Shown here one piece after another: positions 24,638 to 32,579 of a stretch of DNA of 64,000 bases. The position numbers and the translations under genes were made by a program. Source of the stretch: Chitinophagales bacterium (GTDB lineage Bacteria > Bacteroidota > Bacteroidia > Chitinophagales > Chitinophagaceae). Numbering within the stretch: position 1 is the first letter of the stretch; the number at the start of each line of letters is the position of its first letter. The stretch lies in contig JACJXP010000001.1 in assembly GCA_020636575.1 (NCBI GenBank), positions 372,001 through 436,000 of the forward strand, in the 5' to 3' direction. The notes under the pieces were generated by a model. That model did not search any database, was not told the origin of the DNA, and worked only from the letters and a program-made list of their open reading frames with translations.

Positions 24638-26032
24638 ATGGATATTGAAATTCTCTCCCGTATTCAATTTGCTTTTACAGTAGCTTTTCATTACATCTAC
24701 CCACCACTTAGCATCGGAATAGGACTGATTTTAGTGATCATGGAGGGCATGTACCTTAAAACAGGTAAGAAGGTATTCGAGGACATGACCCGTTTCTGGA
24801 TCAAAATATTTGCTCTCATTTTTGGCCTTGGTGTAGCTACAGGTATTATTATGGAATTTGAATTTGGCACTAACTGGGCTACTTATTCAAAATATGTAGG
24901 GGATATTTTTGGTAGTGCATTGGCCGCCGAAGGCATTTTTGCTTTTGCATTGGAAAGTGGTTTCCTCGGAATTCTGCTTTTTGGATGGAAAAGGGTTAGT
25001 TCAAAAGTGCATTTCATTTCTACCTTAATGGTTTTTCTAGGTTCACTATTTAGCGCTGTATGGATCGTAGTTGCCAATAGCTGGCAACAAACACCGGCAG
25101 GTTATCATATTGTTGGCGAAGGACTCCAGGCAAGGGCAGAGATCACCGATTTCTGGGCCATGGTATTTAATCCATCCAGTATTGACAGGTTACTGCATGT
25201 CTGGATCGGAGCCTTTTTAGCAGGAGCGTTCCTTGTAATGAGTGTTAATGCTTATTATATCATCAAGAAGAAACACCTCGAAATTGCCAAACCTTCATTT
25301 AAGATAGCATTGGTTGTAGCCACTATCTTTTCCCTGGCTCAACTATTCACTGGGCATCATAGTGCTGAAGGGGTTTCTAAAAACCAGCCGGCTAAAATGG
25401 CTGCAATGGAAGGACACTTTGATCATAGTGCCAAAGCAGATATGTACATAATGGGCTGGGTAGATAAAAAAAATGAAACGACATCGGGCATTAAAATTCC
25501 CGGAGGATTAAGCTTTCTCCTCCACGGAGACTTTGATACTCCTGTCACCGGGCTCAAATCTTTTCCTGCAGAAGAAAGGCCAACGGCGATTAATGCAATT
25601 TTCCAGTTCTATCACATTATGGTCGCTATTGGTATTTTTCTGATCATACTGACATTATATGCCAACTGGCAATGGAAAAAAGGGAAACTCTTTGATAAAA
25701 AATGGCTGATGTTGGTTTTTGTATGGGCTGTTCTATTACCCCAGATCGCTAACCAGGTAGGTTGGTTTACTGCTGAAATGGGTCGTCAACCCTGGGTGGT
25801 ATATGGATTACTTAAAACTTCTGATGCTCTTTCACAGGCAGTAAAAGCAGAACATGTATTAATATCCCTGATACTATTCACACTGGTTTATGCCATACTT
25901 TTTGCATTATTCCTTTACCTGATGAATAAAAAAATTAAACATGGGCCGGTAGTACAAACTATTCATGAAGAAGAGATTTCTTCACAAGGTAGTCTGCGTG
26001 AAAACCCATTGATGAAAAATGACCTTTCATGA
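24638..26032 (+). CDS. cydA: Cytochrome bd quinol oxidase subunit I
   Basis: 464 residues, about nine membrane helices. Family landmarks are RIQFAFTVAFHYIYPPLSIG with the haem-ligand His, GVATGIIMEFEFGTNW, the WIGAFLAGAFLVMS helix, and GRQPWVVYGLLKTSDA. The length indicates the short Q-loop class. It oxidises quinol and reduces O2 to water with high affinity, resisting sulfide that would poison haem-copper oxidases. It follows SQR on the same strand and overlaps cydB by 4 bp (ATGA), so the oxidase is probably produced along with sulfide oxidation. No cydX was found. Confidence 0.95.
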   Translation: MDIEILSRIQFAFTVAFHYIYPPLSIGIGLILVIMEGMYLKTGKKVFEDMTRFWIKIFALIFGLGVATGIIMEFEFGTNWATYSKYVGDIFGSALAAEGIFAFALESGFLGILLFGWKRVSSKVHFISTLMVFLGSLFSAVWIVVANSWQQTPAGYHIVGEGLQARAEITDFWAMVFNPSSIDRLLHVWIGAFLAGAFLVMSVNAYYIIKKKHLEIAKPSFKIALVVATIFSLAQLFTGHHSAEGVSKNQPAKMAAMEGHFDHSAKADMYIMGWVDKKNETTSGIKIPGGLSFLLHGDFDTPVTGLKSFPAEERPTAINAIFQFYHIMVAIGIFLIILTLYANWQWKKGKLFDKKWLMLVFVWAVLLPQIANQVGWFTAEMGRQPWVVYGLLKTSDALSQAVKAEHVLISLILFTLVYAILFALFLYLMNKKIKHGPVVQTIHEEEISSQGSLRENPLMKNDLS

Positions 26033-27057
26033 TTTTTGGTATTGATTATAACACACTTTGGTTTCTTGTTTTTGGAGCGGTGATCACAGGCTATGCCATT
26101 CTTGACGGATTTGATCTTGGAGCCGGGGCATTGCATTTGTTTCTAAAAAAAGAAACAAGCAGAAGGATAGCTTTAAATGCCATTGGACCAGTTTGGGACG
26201 GCAATGAAGTATGGCTTGTCATTGGTGGAGGAGCCCTTTTTGCTGGCTTCCCGGTTGCCTATGCTGCTATTTTTTCTGCATTTTACTTACCTGCAATGAT
26301 CTTTTTAATAGGGTTGATCTGGCGTGCAGTAGCCATTGAATTCAGAAGTAAAGAGCCAGGCAAAATGTGGCGTCTTACCTGGGATATAATTTATTCATTC
26401 GCCTGTATTGTTGTTACACTTTCGTTGGGTCTTATGCTTGGAAATGTAGCAATGGGATTACCCTTGGATAGTCAAAAGGAATTTAACGGCGATATTTTAA
26501 GCTTCCTGAATCCCTTTTCAATAATGGTTGCTGTAACCACATTAGCTTTATTCATGACGCACGGGGCCATATACCTCGCTATGAAAACAGAAAACAGGCT
26601 TTACACAAAGCTTACGATCCTTGCGAAGAACTTTACTGTTTTCTTTTTGGTTGCTTTTGGAGTTACCACCCTTTATACACTACTTTATATTCCTCACCTG
26701 ACCGACAGGATCCGTAGTAACCCTGTTTACTTCATATTTCCCGTTCTCATGTTCCTGGCAATTGCTAATATTCCCCGCCAGCTAAAAAATGGAAATTATC
26801 GCTTTGCATTTATTAGTTCTTCCATAACGATCGCCTCGCTTTTAATAACAGTTGCTTTAGAAGTTTTCCCAAATCTTCTTTATGCCAGTAATGATCCCAA
26901 TAACAGTATTACCATCAGTAATGCCGCTTCTTCCCCTAAAACCATGAAAACTCTTCTTATTATAGCCCTTATCGGCACCCCATTGGTAGGTATATATACC
27001 AGTTTTGTTTTTTGGACATTCAAAGGAAAGGTTAAACTGGATGACATGAGTTATTAG
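26029..27057 (+). CDS. cydB: Cytochrome bd quinol oxidase subunit II
   Basis: 342 residues, eight or nine membrane helices, with the family start LWFLVFGAVITGYAILDGFD, then GPVWDGNEVWLVIGGGALFA and FLIGLIWRAVAIEFR. Its ATG overlaps the cydA stop codon, implying coupled translation. CydB carries no haem but is required for oxidase assembly. It ends about 90 bp before the next sulfur-linked operon. Confidence 0.95.
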   Translation: MIFGIDYNTLWFLVFGAVITGYAILDGFDLGAGALHLFLKKETSRRIALNAIGPVWDGNEVWLVIGGGALFAGFPVAYAAIFSAFYLPAMIFLIGLIWRAVAIEFRSKEPGKMWRLTWDIIYSFACIVVTLSLGLMLGNVAMGLPLDSQKEFNGDILSFLNPFSIMVAVTTLALFMTHGAIYLAMKTENRLYTKLTILAKNFTVFFLVAFGVTTLYTLLYIPHLTDRIRSNPVYFIFPVLMFLAIANIPRQLKNGNYRFAFISSSITIASLLITVALEVFPNLLYASNDPNNSITISNAASSPKTMKTLLIIALIGTPLVGIYTSFVFWTFKGKVKLDDMSY

Positions 27058-27080
27058 GGGATGAATTTCATTATTGCCAT

Positions 27081-27096
27081 TGTAACATTTGTCACT
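27081..27096. promoter_or_regulatory. Crp-type operator H, in front of small membrane protein/thioredoxin operon
   Basis: TGTAA-CATTTG-TCACT. Centre 27088.5 is 33 bp from the centre of CAAATTTG (27118-27125), a -7-like element with one mismatch. The first ATG of the four-gene operon is at 27145. Confidence 0.72.
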
Positions 27097-27144
27097 CCTA
27101 AAACTCACCAATTCCTGCAAATTTGTGAGTAAACATTAAATAAA

Positions 27145-27399
27145 ATGTATCTACTGGAAAAACTGAAGTCGGGCTGGACAACTCTTAAGTTTATCAGGGT
27201 TGGGCTAGGTATATTAATTTTGTCTTCATCAGTAGTTGAAGGGCATTTGCCGGGCATAATCCTGGGGGTGGTCTTTACCGGAATTTCTTTAATTACAGAA
27301 GGTGTTTGTTGTTTTGGAGGTAGTTGTGCTACTATAAATTACAGTCAAAAAACCGCTGAACAAACTGAGATTGAATATGAAGAACTGGGTACTAAATAA
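27145..27399 (+). CDS. Small Cys-containing membrane protein of unknown function
   Basis: 84 residues with two hydrophobic segments (about 18-35 and 37-55), resembling small DUF2892-like inner-membrane proteins. After the second segment it carries a Cys cluster, GVCCFGGSCAT, and a charged tail. I do not recognise a specific family. It is the first gene of a tightly packed operon with another small Cys protein, thioredoxin and a DUF983 protein, under operator H, so a role in sulfur or thiol handling at the membrane is suggested by context only. Confidence 0.7.
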   Translation: MYLLEKLKSGWTTLKFIRVGLGILILSSSVVEGHLPGIILGVVFTGISLITEGVCCFGGSCATINYSQKTAEQTEIEYEELGTK

Positions 27400-27574
27400 T
27401 AAGTTGCTGCTGATAGGTATCATTGTGGGTGCTATTGGAGGTTATCTTTACTGGCAGCAGATCGGTTGCAGCAATGGTACTTGCATGATCACATCCAAAT
27501 GGCATAATAGTACCGCATATGGAGCAGTAATGGGTGGACTGCTTTTCAGCATTTTCAAAAAAGAGAAAAAATGA
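27377..27574 (+). CDS. DUF6132-like small membrane protein
   Basis: 65 residues from the ATG at 27377 (a TTG at 27371 is also in frame). One membrane helix (LLLIGIIVGAIGGYLYWQQI), then a conserved-looking motif GCSNGTCMITSKWHNS, then a second hydrophobic stretch. The C-x4-C motif followed by ITS matches DUF6132 proteins as I remember them. It overlaps the previous gene by 23 bp and the next one by 4 bp, so translation should be coupled. The function is unknown; the motif looks like a redox or sulfur-binding pair facing the periplasm or the thioredoxin partner. Confidence 0.72.
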   Translation: MKNWVLNNKLLLIGIIVGAIGGYLYWQQIGCSNGTCMITSKWHNSTAYGAVMGGLLFSIFKKEKK

Positions 27575-27891
27575 CCACGGAAAATAAAAAAGAAACATTT
27601 GCAGAATTGATCAACGGGAACATTCCTGTCCTCGTCGACTTTACTGCAGCATGGTGTGGTCCGTGCAAAATGATGAAACCTGTACTGGAAGAATTACACC
27701 AGCGAATGAAAGACAGGTTACGGATCATTAAAATTGACATAGACAGAAGCCCAGGTGCAGCCAATAGTTACCAGGTACAAAGTGTACCAACATTGTTATT
27801 GTTCCAGAATGGAAAAACGCTTTGGCGGAACTCTGGTGTGATGCAGGCTTCGCAATTACAAAGAATTATTGAACAAGCTATAAATAATTAA
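27571..27891 (+). CDS. Thioredoxin-like protein
   Basis: 106 residues with active site AAWCGPCKMMKPV and cis-Pro motif VQSVPTLLLF; no signal peptide, so cytoplasmic. Its ATG overlaps the stop of the DUF6132 gene and its stop overlaps the ATG of the DUF983 gene. This is the second thioredoxin in the sulfur region and it is also preceded by an operator of the same type, suggesting that thiol reduction is part of the response. Confidence 0.92.
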   Translation: MTTENKKETFAELINGNIPVLVDFTAAWCGPCKMMKPVLEELHQRMKDRLRIIKIDIDRSPGAANSYQVQSVPTLLLFQNGKTLWRNSGVMQASQLQRIIEQAINN

Positions 27892-28346
27892 TGAGTACTA
27901 AAAAAAACCGCGGATATCTTGGAACAGCGTTGGGTTGTTATTGCCCCAGGTGCAGAGAGGGGAAACTTTTTAAAAATCCTATTGCAGTTTCTCCAAAGAG
28001 AAATTTGGAGATGAATAAGAATTGTCCCGTTTGCGGGCAGGCCACTGAAATAGAAGTAGGGTTTTATTATGGGACAGGTTATGTTAGCTATGCATTGACG
28101 GTGGCTATTAGTATTACAACACTGGTAGCCTGGTGGATTCTGATCGGGTTTTCGACAGAAGATAGCCGTTTCTTTATATGGATGGGAACTAATGCTGTAT
28201 TGTTGATCTTCTTACAACCCTGGATCATGCGGTTAAGCCGCAGCTTATGGATATCCTGGTTTGTAAAATTTGATCCGCACTGGAAAGAGAATAATGCTTC
28301 AGATGTTTCTGAAAGACTGAATACAGAACAGGCAGGTAATTGGTAA
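27891..28346 (+). CDS. DUF983 family membrane protein
   Basis: 151 residues. An N-terminal zinc-ribbon-like pair, CYCPRCREGKLF and MNKNCPVCGQATEI, is followed by GFYYGTGYVSYAL and two membrane helices (about 65-85 and 97-113). This matches DUF983, whose function is not established; in some bacteria it neighbours cytochrome oxidase genes. Start and stop overlaps make it the last member of the four-gene operon. Confidence 0.85.
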   Translation: MSTKKNRGYLGTALGCYCPRCREGKLFKNPIAVSPKRNLEMNKNCPVCGQATEIEVGFYYGTGYVSYALTVAISITTLVAWWILIGFSTEDSRFFIWMGTNAVLLIFLQPWIMRLSRSLWISWFVKFDPHWKENNASDVSERLNTEQAGNW

Positions 28347-28377
28347 TAAATAATCCGTACTTTTGCCCTCCTTTTTT

Positions 28378-28464
28378 GGAGACCTGCTCGAGTGGTTGAA
28401 GAGGCACGCCTGGAAAGTGTGTATACGGGAAACCGTATCGAGGGTTCGAATCCCTCGGTCTCCG
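28378..28464 (+). tRNA. tRNA-Ser (anticodon GGA)
   Basis: 87-nt cloverleaf: acceptor arms GGAGACC / GGTCTCC, D arm around CTCGAGTGGTTGAAGAG, anticodon loop CTGGAAA (anticodon GGA), a long variable arm with stem ATACGG / CCGTAT typical of serine tRNA, and T-arm GAGGGTTCGAATCCCTC. Discriminator base G; no encoded CCA. It marks the right border of the sulfur region. Confidence 0.97.
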
Positions 28465-28730
28465 CATTTATACCTTGAAAATGCATACTGCATTTTCGTA
28501 TCCAAACGACATATTTTCAAAAATTTTAATGTCATACTAAATATTCTCGGTCTACCGATAATGTAAGTTGCATACATCTGTTTTCTATTCCTACAAAGTT
28601 TAAAAGAGTCATTTATTAAACAGCCTACTTGTCCATTTCAACTATCGTTTTGCCTGCTTAGTTCTCCTTAACATTTTTTTTAATCTTCTCTGAAGCAGAT
28701 TGCGGTACATTTTAAAATTATTAAACTACA

Positions 28731-29765
28731 ATGAAAGTATCTCAATTCTCAAAACTACCGCTCTGCTCAGTATTTTTCTCACTCCTTGCTATTTCTTTTA
28801 CTAGCTGTGAAAAAACCACAGAGAGTAATGATGATTTAGTCGGTAATTGGTCAAGACTTTATGAATTTGAAGGTGTAGGGCGAACAGAAGCCGTCACTTT
28901 CACAATTAATAATATAGTATATGTAGGAAGCGGCTTTGATGGTTCGAATCGATTGAATGATTTTTGGTCATTTGATAAAAGTACAGGCACATGGACATCT
29001 ATAAAGCCATTTCCCGGAGATGCCCGTAATTCAGCAGTAGCATTCGCTATAAATGGGAAAGGATACGTAGGAACAGGTATAGATGAAAATGCTACCAAAT
29101 TGAAAGACTTTTGGGAATACGATCCCATAGCCAATAACTGGACCCAGGTTGCCGATTTTGGCGGTACTGCTCGCTATGGAGCTGTTGCGTTTTCTATTGG
29201 AGGAAAAGGATACGTCTGTTCCGGCTACGATGGCAATTACCTGAAAGATCTTTGGGAATATGATCCAACTACCAATTCGTGGGTACAAAAATCAAGCCTT
29301 TATGGTTCCAAAAGAAGTGATGCTACAGCTTTTGTTTACAATGATAAAGGCTATGTACTTACTGGCTTTAATAATGGCAGTTATCTTAATGACTTTTGGG
29401 CATATGACCCAACGACAGACTCATGGACCGAAAAAAGAAAGATCAGCGATGCAACTGAAGATGATTTTGATGATGATTATGGAGAAAATATCCGGAGAAG
29501 TAATGCTGTAATCTTTGTAATGAATGGATACGCATACTTAACATGCGGTAGCAAAAGTGGTGTTATAACAACTACATGGCAGTATGACATCAGTAATGAT
29601 CTATGGAAAGAAAAAACAAATTTTGAAGGTTCTGCAAGGGAAGGCGCTCTAGGTTTTTCGATTGAGAACAGAGGGTTTATCGTAACAGGAAACAATTCCA
29701 GTTATCGTTTTGATGATATGTGGGAGTTTTTTCCTAACGATGAACAAAATGATTACGACAACTAA
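28731..29765 (+). CDS. Kelch-repeat lipoprotein
   Basis: 344 residues. A lipoprotein signal ends in ISFTSC (Cys26). The rest is five or six kelch blades, each with a hydrophobic strand, GKGYVGTG-like turns and a closing motif such as FWEYDPIANNWTQV, LWEYDPTTNSWVQK and FWAYDPTTDSWTEK. Kelch propellers bind proteins or glycans; no enzymatic residues are evident. It precedes DUF4270 and outer-membrane genes with a terminator-like hairpin between. The role is unknown. Confidence 0.82.
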   Translation: MKVSQFSKLPLCSVFFSLLAISFTSCEKTTESNDDLVGNWSRLYEFEGVGRTEAVTFTINNIVYVGSGFDGSNRLNDFWSFDKSTGTWTSIKPFPGDARNSAVAFAINGKGYVGTGIDENATKLKDFWEYDPIANNWTQVADFGGTARYGAVAFSIGGKGYVCSGYDGNYLKDLWEYDPTTNSWVQKSSLYGSKRSDATAFVYNDKGYVLTGFNNGSYLNDFWAYDPTTDSWTEKRKISDATEDDFDDDYGENIRRSNAVIFVMNGYAYLTCGSKSGVITTTWQYDISNDLWKEKTNFEGSAREGALGFSIENRGFIVTGNNSSYRFDDMWEFFPNDEQNDYDN

Positions 29766-29861
29766 AATAGTAACAGAAAAGTCATTTAGAAGATGCGTAT
29801 ATGGAACCGTAAAAGTCATATGGCTTTTAAATTAAATCGGGTAACGTTTCCGGTACGCTTA

Positions 29862-29906
29862 GGGAGGCAATTCAGTATCCCTGTTTCTTGCCTCCCCAAT
29901 TTTGTT
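29862..29906 (+). terminator. Terminator-like hairpin after kelch gene
   Basis: Nine-base-pair stem GGGAGGCAA / TTGCCTCCC with a 17-nt loop, then a T-rich tail (CAATTTTGTTT). The long loop makes it a moderate call. Confidence 0.55.
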
Positions 29907-29947
29907 TCGAATATACTTTCACTCATAAATGAATCTCAGATATTATT

Positions 29948-31264
29948 ATGATCAGGTATCAATCGATTATTCTAATCGTTAACTGTATTGTTCTTTTCGC
30001 ATGCACAAAAACAGATATCAAATTTGGCAATGTGGATGTGTCGGGTGATCCGGACATCGTTTATTATGAAAATTACCCTATTGAAATGGCAACGTTTAAA
30101 AGAGACTCTTTTATAACCTCAGGAAGTTCTGCCATTACACTAGGCTATCATATGGATCCTCCTTTTGGAACTTTTATTGCAGGCTCATATGCAGAACTTA
30201 ATCTTCCTTACGAAAATTCGGTTAAAGACCAGGAAGTGATATTTGACTCTCTTACCCTTATTTTAAATCCAAATGGAAATTATTACGGTGATACTACCTT
30301 ACCCTTTAATATACAGGTTTACCGACTTGCAGAAAACATAGAAAATGAAGATGAAGCAAACGGGAATACCAGCTTTTATAATCCCCGTGATTTTGTTACA
30401 GAACCGCAATTACTGGGTCAAACCACAACTTTTGTTCGCCCTCTAAGCAATACAGCCATTGAAGTTAAACTATCAAATAACCTGGGAATAGAATTACTTA
30501 ATAAATTAAGACTAAATAGTACCGAAATACAAACACAAGAGGATTTTCTTCGATATTTTAAAGGTATTTATGTAAGTACAGATTCTTCAATAAGTAATGC
30601 ACTATATAGTTTTGAACTTTCCGACAGTGTGATGTTACGCATCCATTACCGGCTTAATAGCCCCACTTTTGAAAAAAAGCATATTGATTTTGGTGTAAAC
30701 ATTGGTCATCAGTTCAATCATATAACCTCCCACTACGGAAATTCAGGACTTTCAGCTTTTACCCCGTTTAAAACACAATTAAAGTCAAGCAGTGAAACAA
30801 CTGGTAAATCATACTTACATACTAATGCGGGCAGCTACATTAAAATAAGTTTTCCCTCAATTCTAAATCTGAAAGAAATACATCCTTATATTAAAATTAT
30901 CCGGGCACAGCTGGTAATAAAACCTACACCAGGCACTTACACAAATCCTCACACTCTGCCAAGAGAGTTGAATCTCCGGACAACCAATGAAAATAATGAG
31001 CTGTTAAGCACACTAGTAGATGAATTAGATGATCCACTTAATGGGGATCTTTATATTGATGAGCTATATGGCAACGAGACTGCATATACTTTTGATATTT
31101 CCAGTTTCTTAACCTCCCTAATCAGTGAAGGGCAGTTTACGAATACTGCTTTAATGCTTACCACCCCAGATGGCATCAGTAGTGCGAAAACAGATAGATT
31201 AGTAATCAATGATCAGACTTTATCTAACAGTATCCAATTAAAACTTTATGTATTAGGCTTATGA
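29948..31264 (+). CDS. DUF4270 family lipoprotein
   Basis: 438 residues with lipobox LFACT (Cys19). The sequence pattern (TFKRDSFITSGSSAITLGYH, then MDPPFGTFIAGSYAEL, followed by paired beta-rich domains) matches DUF4270, a Bacteroidota-specific family of surface lipoproteins without known function. Its stop codon overlaps the ATG of the next gene, so the two should be coupled and probably work together at the outer membrane. Confidence 0.8.
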   Translation: MIRYQSIILIVNCIVLFACTKTDIKFGNVDVSGDPDIVYYENYPIEMATFKRDSFITSGSSAITLGYHMDPPFGTFIAGSYAELNLPYENSVKDQEVIFDSLTLILNPNGNYYGDTTLPFNIQVYRLAENIENEDEANGNTSFYNPRDFVTEPQLLGQTTTFVRPLSNTAIEVKLSNNLGIELLNKLRLNSTEIQTQEDFLRYFKGIYVSTDSSISNALYSFELSDSVMLRIHYRLNSPTFEKKHIDFGVNIGHQFNHITSHYGNSGLSAFTPFKTQLKSSSETTGKSYLHTNAGSYIKISFPSILNLKEIHPYIKIIRAQLVIKPTPGTYTNPHTLPRELNLRTTNENNELLSTLVDELDDPLNGDLYIDELYGNETAYTFDISSFLTSLISEGQFTNTALMLTTPDGISSAKTDRLVINDQTLSNSIQLKLYVLGL

Positions 31265-32532
31265 TGTCAAGTTATCGCTTAAAAATTTTGTGTCATACAT
31301 TCATTTCTATAACAAGTCAAATATTGACATTTGCCTGTAGTGCTCAAAATGTAACTTCCCCCTATTCTATACTCGGGATAGGAGATATTGAAACAAAAGA
31401 TATTGGCCGTTATTTTATAACAGGAAGCAGTGCAGTAAGTCGTAGAGATCCGGGTACTTATAATATCTCAAACCCCGCATCACTTTCCTCGCTTACACTC
31501 AAAACCATGAACCTTGATCTGGCATTCAGGGGAAAAACAAGCACTTTCTTGGTACCCGGAGAAACAATCAGCTCCGAAACAACAAAAGATTTTATAGTTA
31601 AAAGAATTTCACTGGCTTTTAAGCCTTCCGAAAAAACTGGTATTGCATTTGGGCTTAAACCCTATAGTACAGTTAATTATAAGTTCCAGGAAGATCAGAC
31701 CATCCTGGATGGGAATACTCTTGTTTCAAAATATATTGACGGAAGCGGTGGAATTAACCAGGTTTATTTTTCTGTTGGAAAATCCTTAACGAAAAAGTTA
31801 TCGGTTGGAATTACCAGTTCTTTTTTGTTTGGTTCTCTCCAGAAAAACACTCAGTACCTAAGTAATGATATTTCGTTATACATACTTCGACAGGAAAAAG
31901 ATTACTATACGGGAATGTCAGCACAAGGAGGAATTCAATATAATACTATAGGAAAAAAGTGGAGCCATATATTTGGAATTACATCCTCAATAAGTACTGG
32001 CTTAAAAGGCCAGCTAACGACAGAATATAATACTACTGAAGAAGTTATTGAAAAGAATGTCGATGAAAAAAGATCCTTCAATCTTCCTACTACACTTAAT
32101 ATCGGGTACTCAGCCACATATAAGAACAAAGTTACTTTTACAACAGAACTGGCATATAATTACTGGAAATACCAGAAACTCGATTATACAAATTCATACA
32201 CACAGCCTTCAATCAGTCTCTCTGCGGGGATGGAATTTTCCTTGAATACTGCCAATCCGGCTGGTATAAAAAGTAAACCATATATCGGATGGGGGGTTCG
32301 AGCCGAAAACTCATATCTCAGAATAAAAAACAATCCAATACCCGACTATTCTTTTTCTCTAGGGGGAGGCTTAACCGCTTTTAAGAATGTAGCTATATAC
32401 ACAGGTATTGAAATAGGGGTCAGAGGAGACAAAAGCAAAGATCAGATCAGGGAAAAATACACCCAATTTATTTTAGGCATTAATCTCAAAGATATTTGGC
32501 TGGGCACCAAAAAATATGGCCGGTATTATTAA
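31261..32532 (+). CDS. Outer-membrane beta-barrel protein of unknown function
   Basis: 423 residues; two adjacent ATG codons (31261, 31264). A signal peptide ends near FACSAQ. It continues with SPYSILGIGDIETKDIGRYF and then DPGTYNISNPASLSSL, a pattern shared with FadL/PorV-like Bacteroidota barrels, and alternating beta-strand sequence to the C-terminus. It could be the barrel partner of the DUF4270 lipoprotein. No specific family is recognised. Confidence 0.65.
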   Translation: MMSSYRLKILCHTFISITSQILTFACSAQNVTSPYSILGIGDIETKDIGRYFITGSSAVSRRDPGTYNISNPASLSSLTLKTMNLDLAFRGKTSTFLVPGETISSETTKDFIVKRISLAFKPSEKTGIAFGLKPYSTVNYKFQEDQTILDGNTLVSKYIDGSGGINQVYFSVGKSLTKKLSVGITSSFLFGSLQKNTQYLSNDISLYILRQEKDYYTGMSAQGGIQYNTIGKKWSHIFGITSSISTGLKGQLTTEYNTTEEVIEKNVDEKRSFNLPTTLNIGYSATYKNKVTFTTELAYNYWKYQKLDYTNSYTQPSISLSAGMEFSLNTANPAGIKSKPYIGWGVRAENSYLRIKNNPIPDYSFSLGGGLTAFKNVAIYTGIEIGVRGDKSKDQIREKYTQFILGINLKDIWLGTKKYGRYY

Positions 32533-32579
32533 CACTGTCGATTCCATTATTATAAGAAATTTCAAAGCAAAGTCATAGC

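Noticed and set aside
7424..28377. Mobile element carrying the sulfur genes
   Set aside because: No transposase, integrase, terminal inverted repeats or direct repeats were seen; only the adjacent tRNA gene is suggestive.
28088..28577. Minus-strand open frames across the tRNA-Ser gene
   Set aside because: They translate the tRNA and the antisense of DUF983; the protein sequences are artefacts often mis-annotated near tRNA genes.
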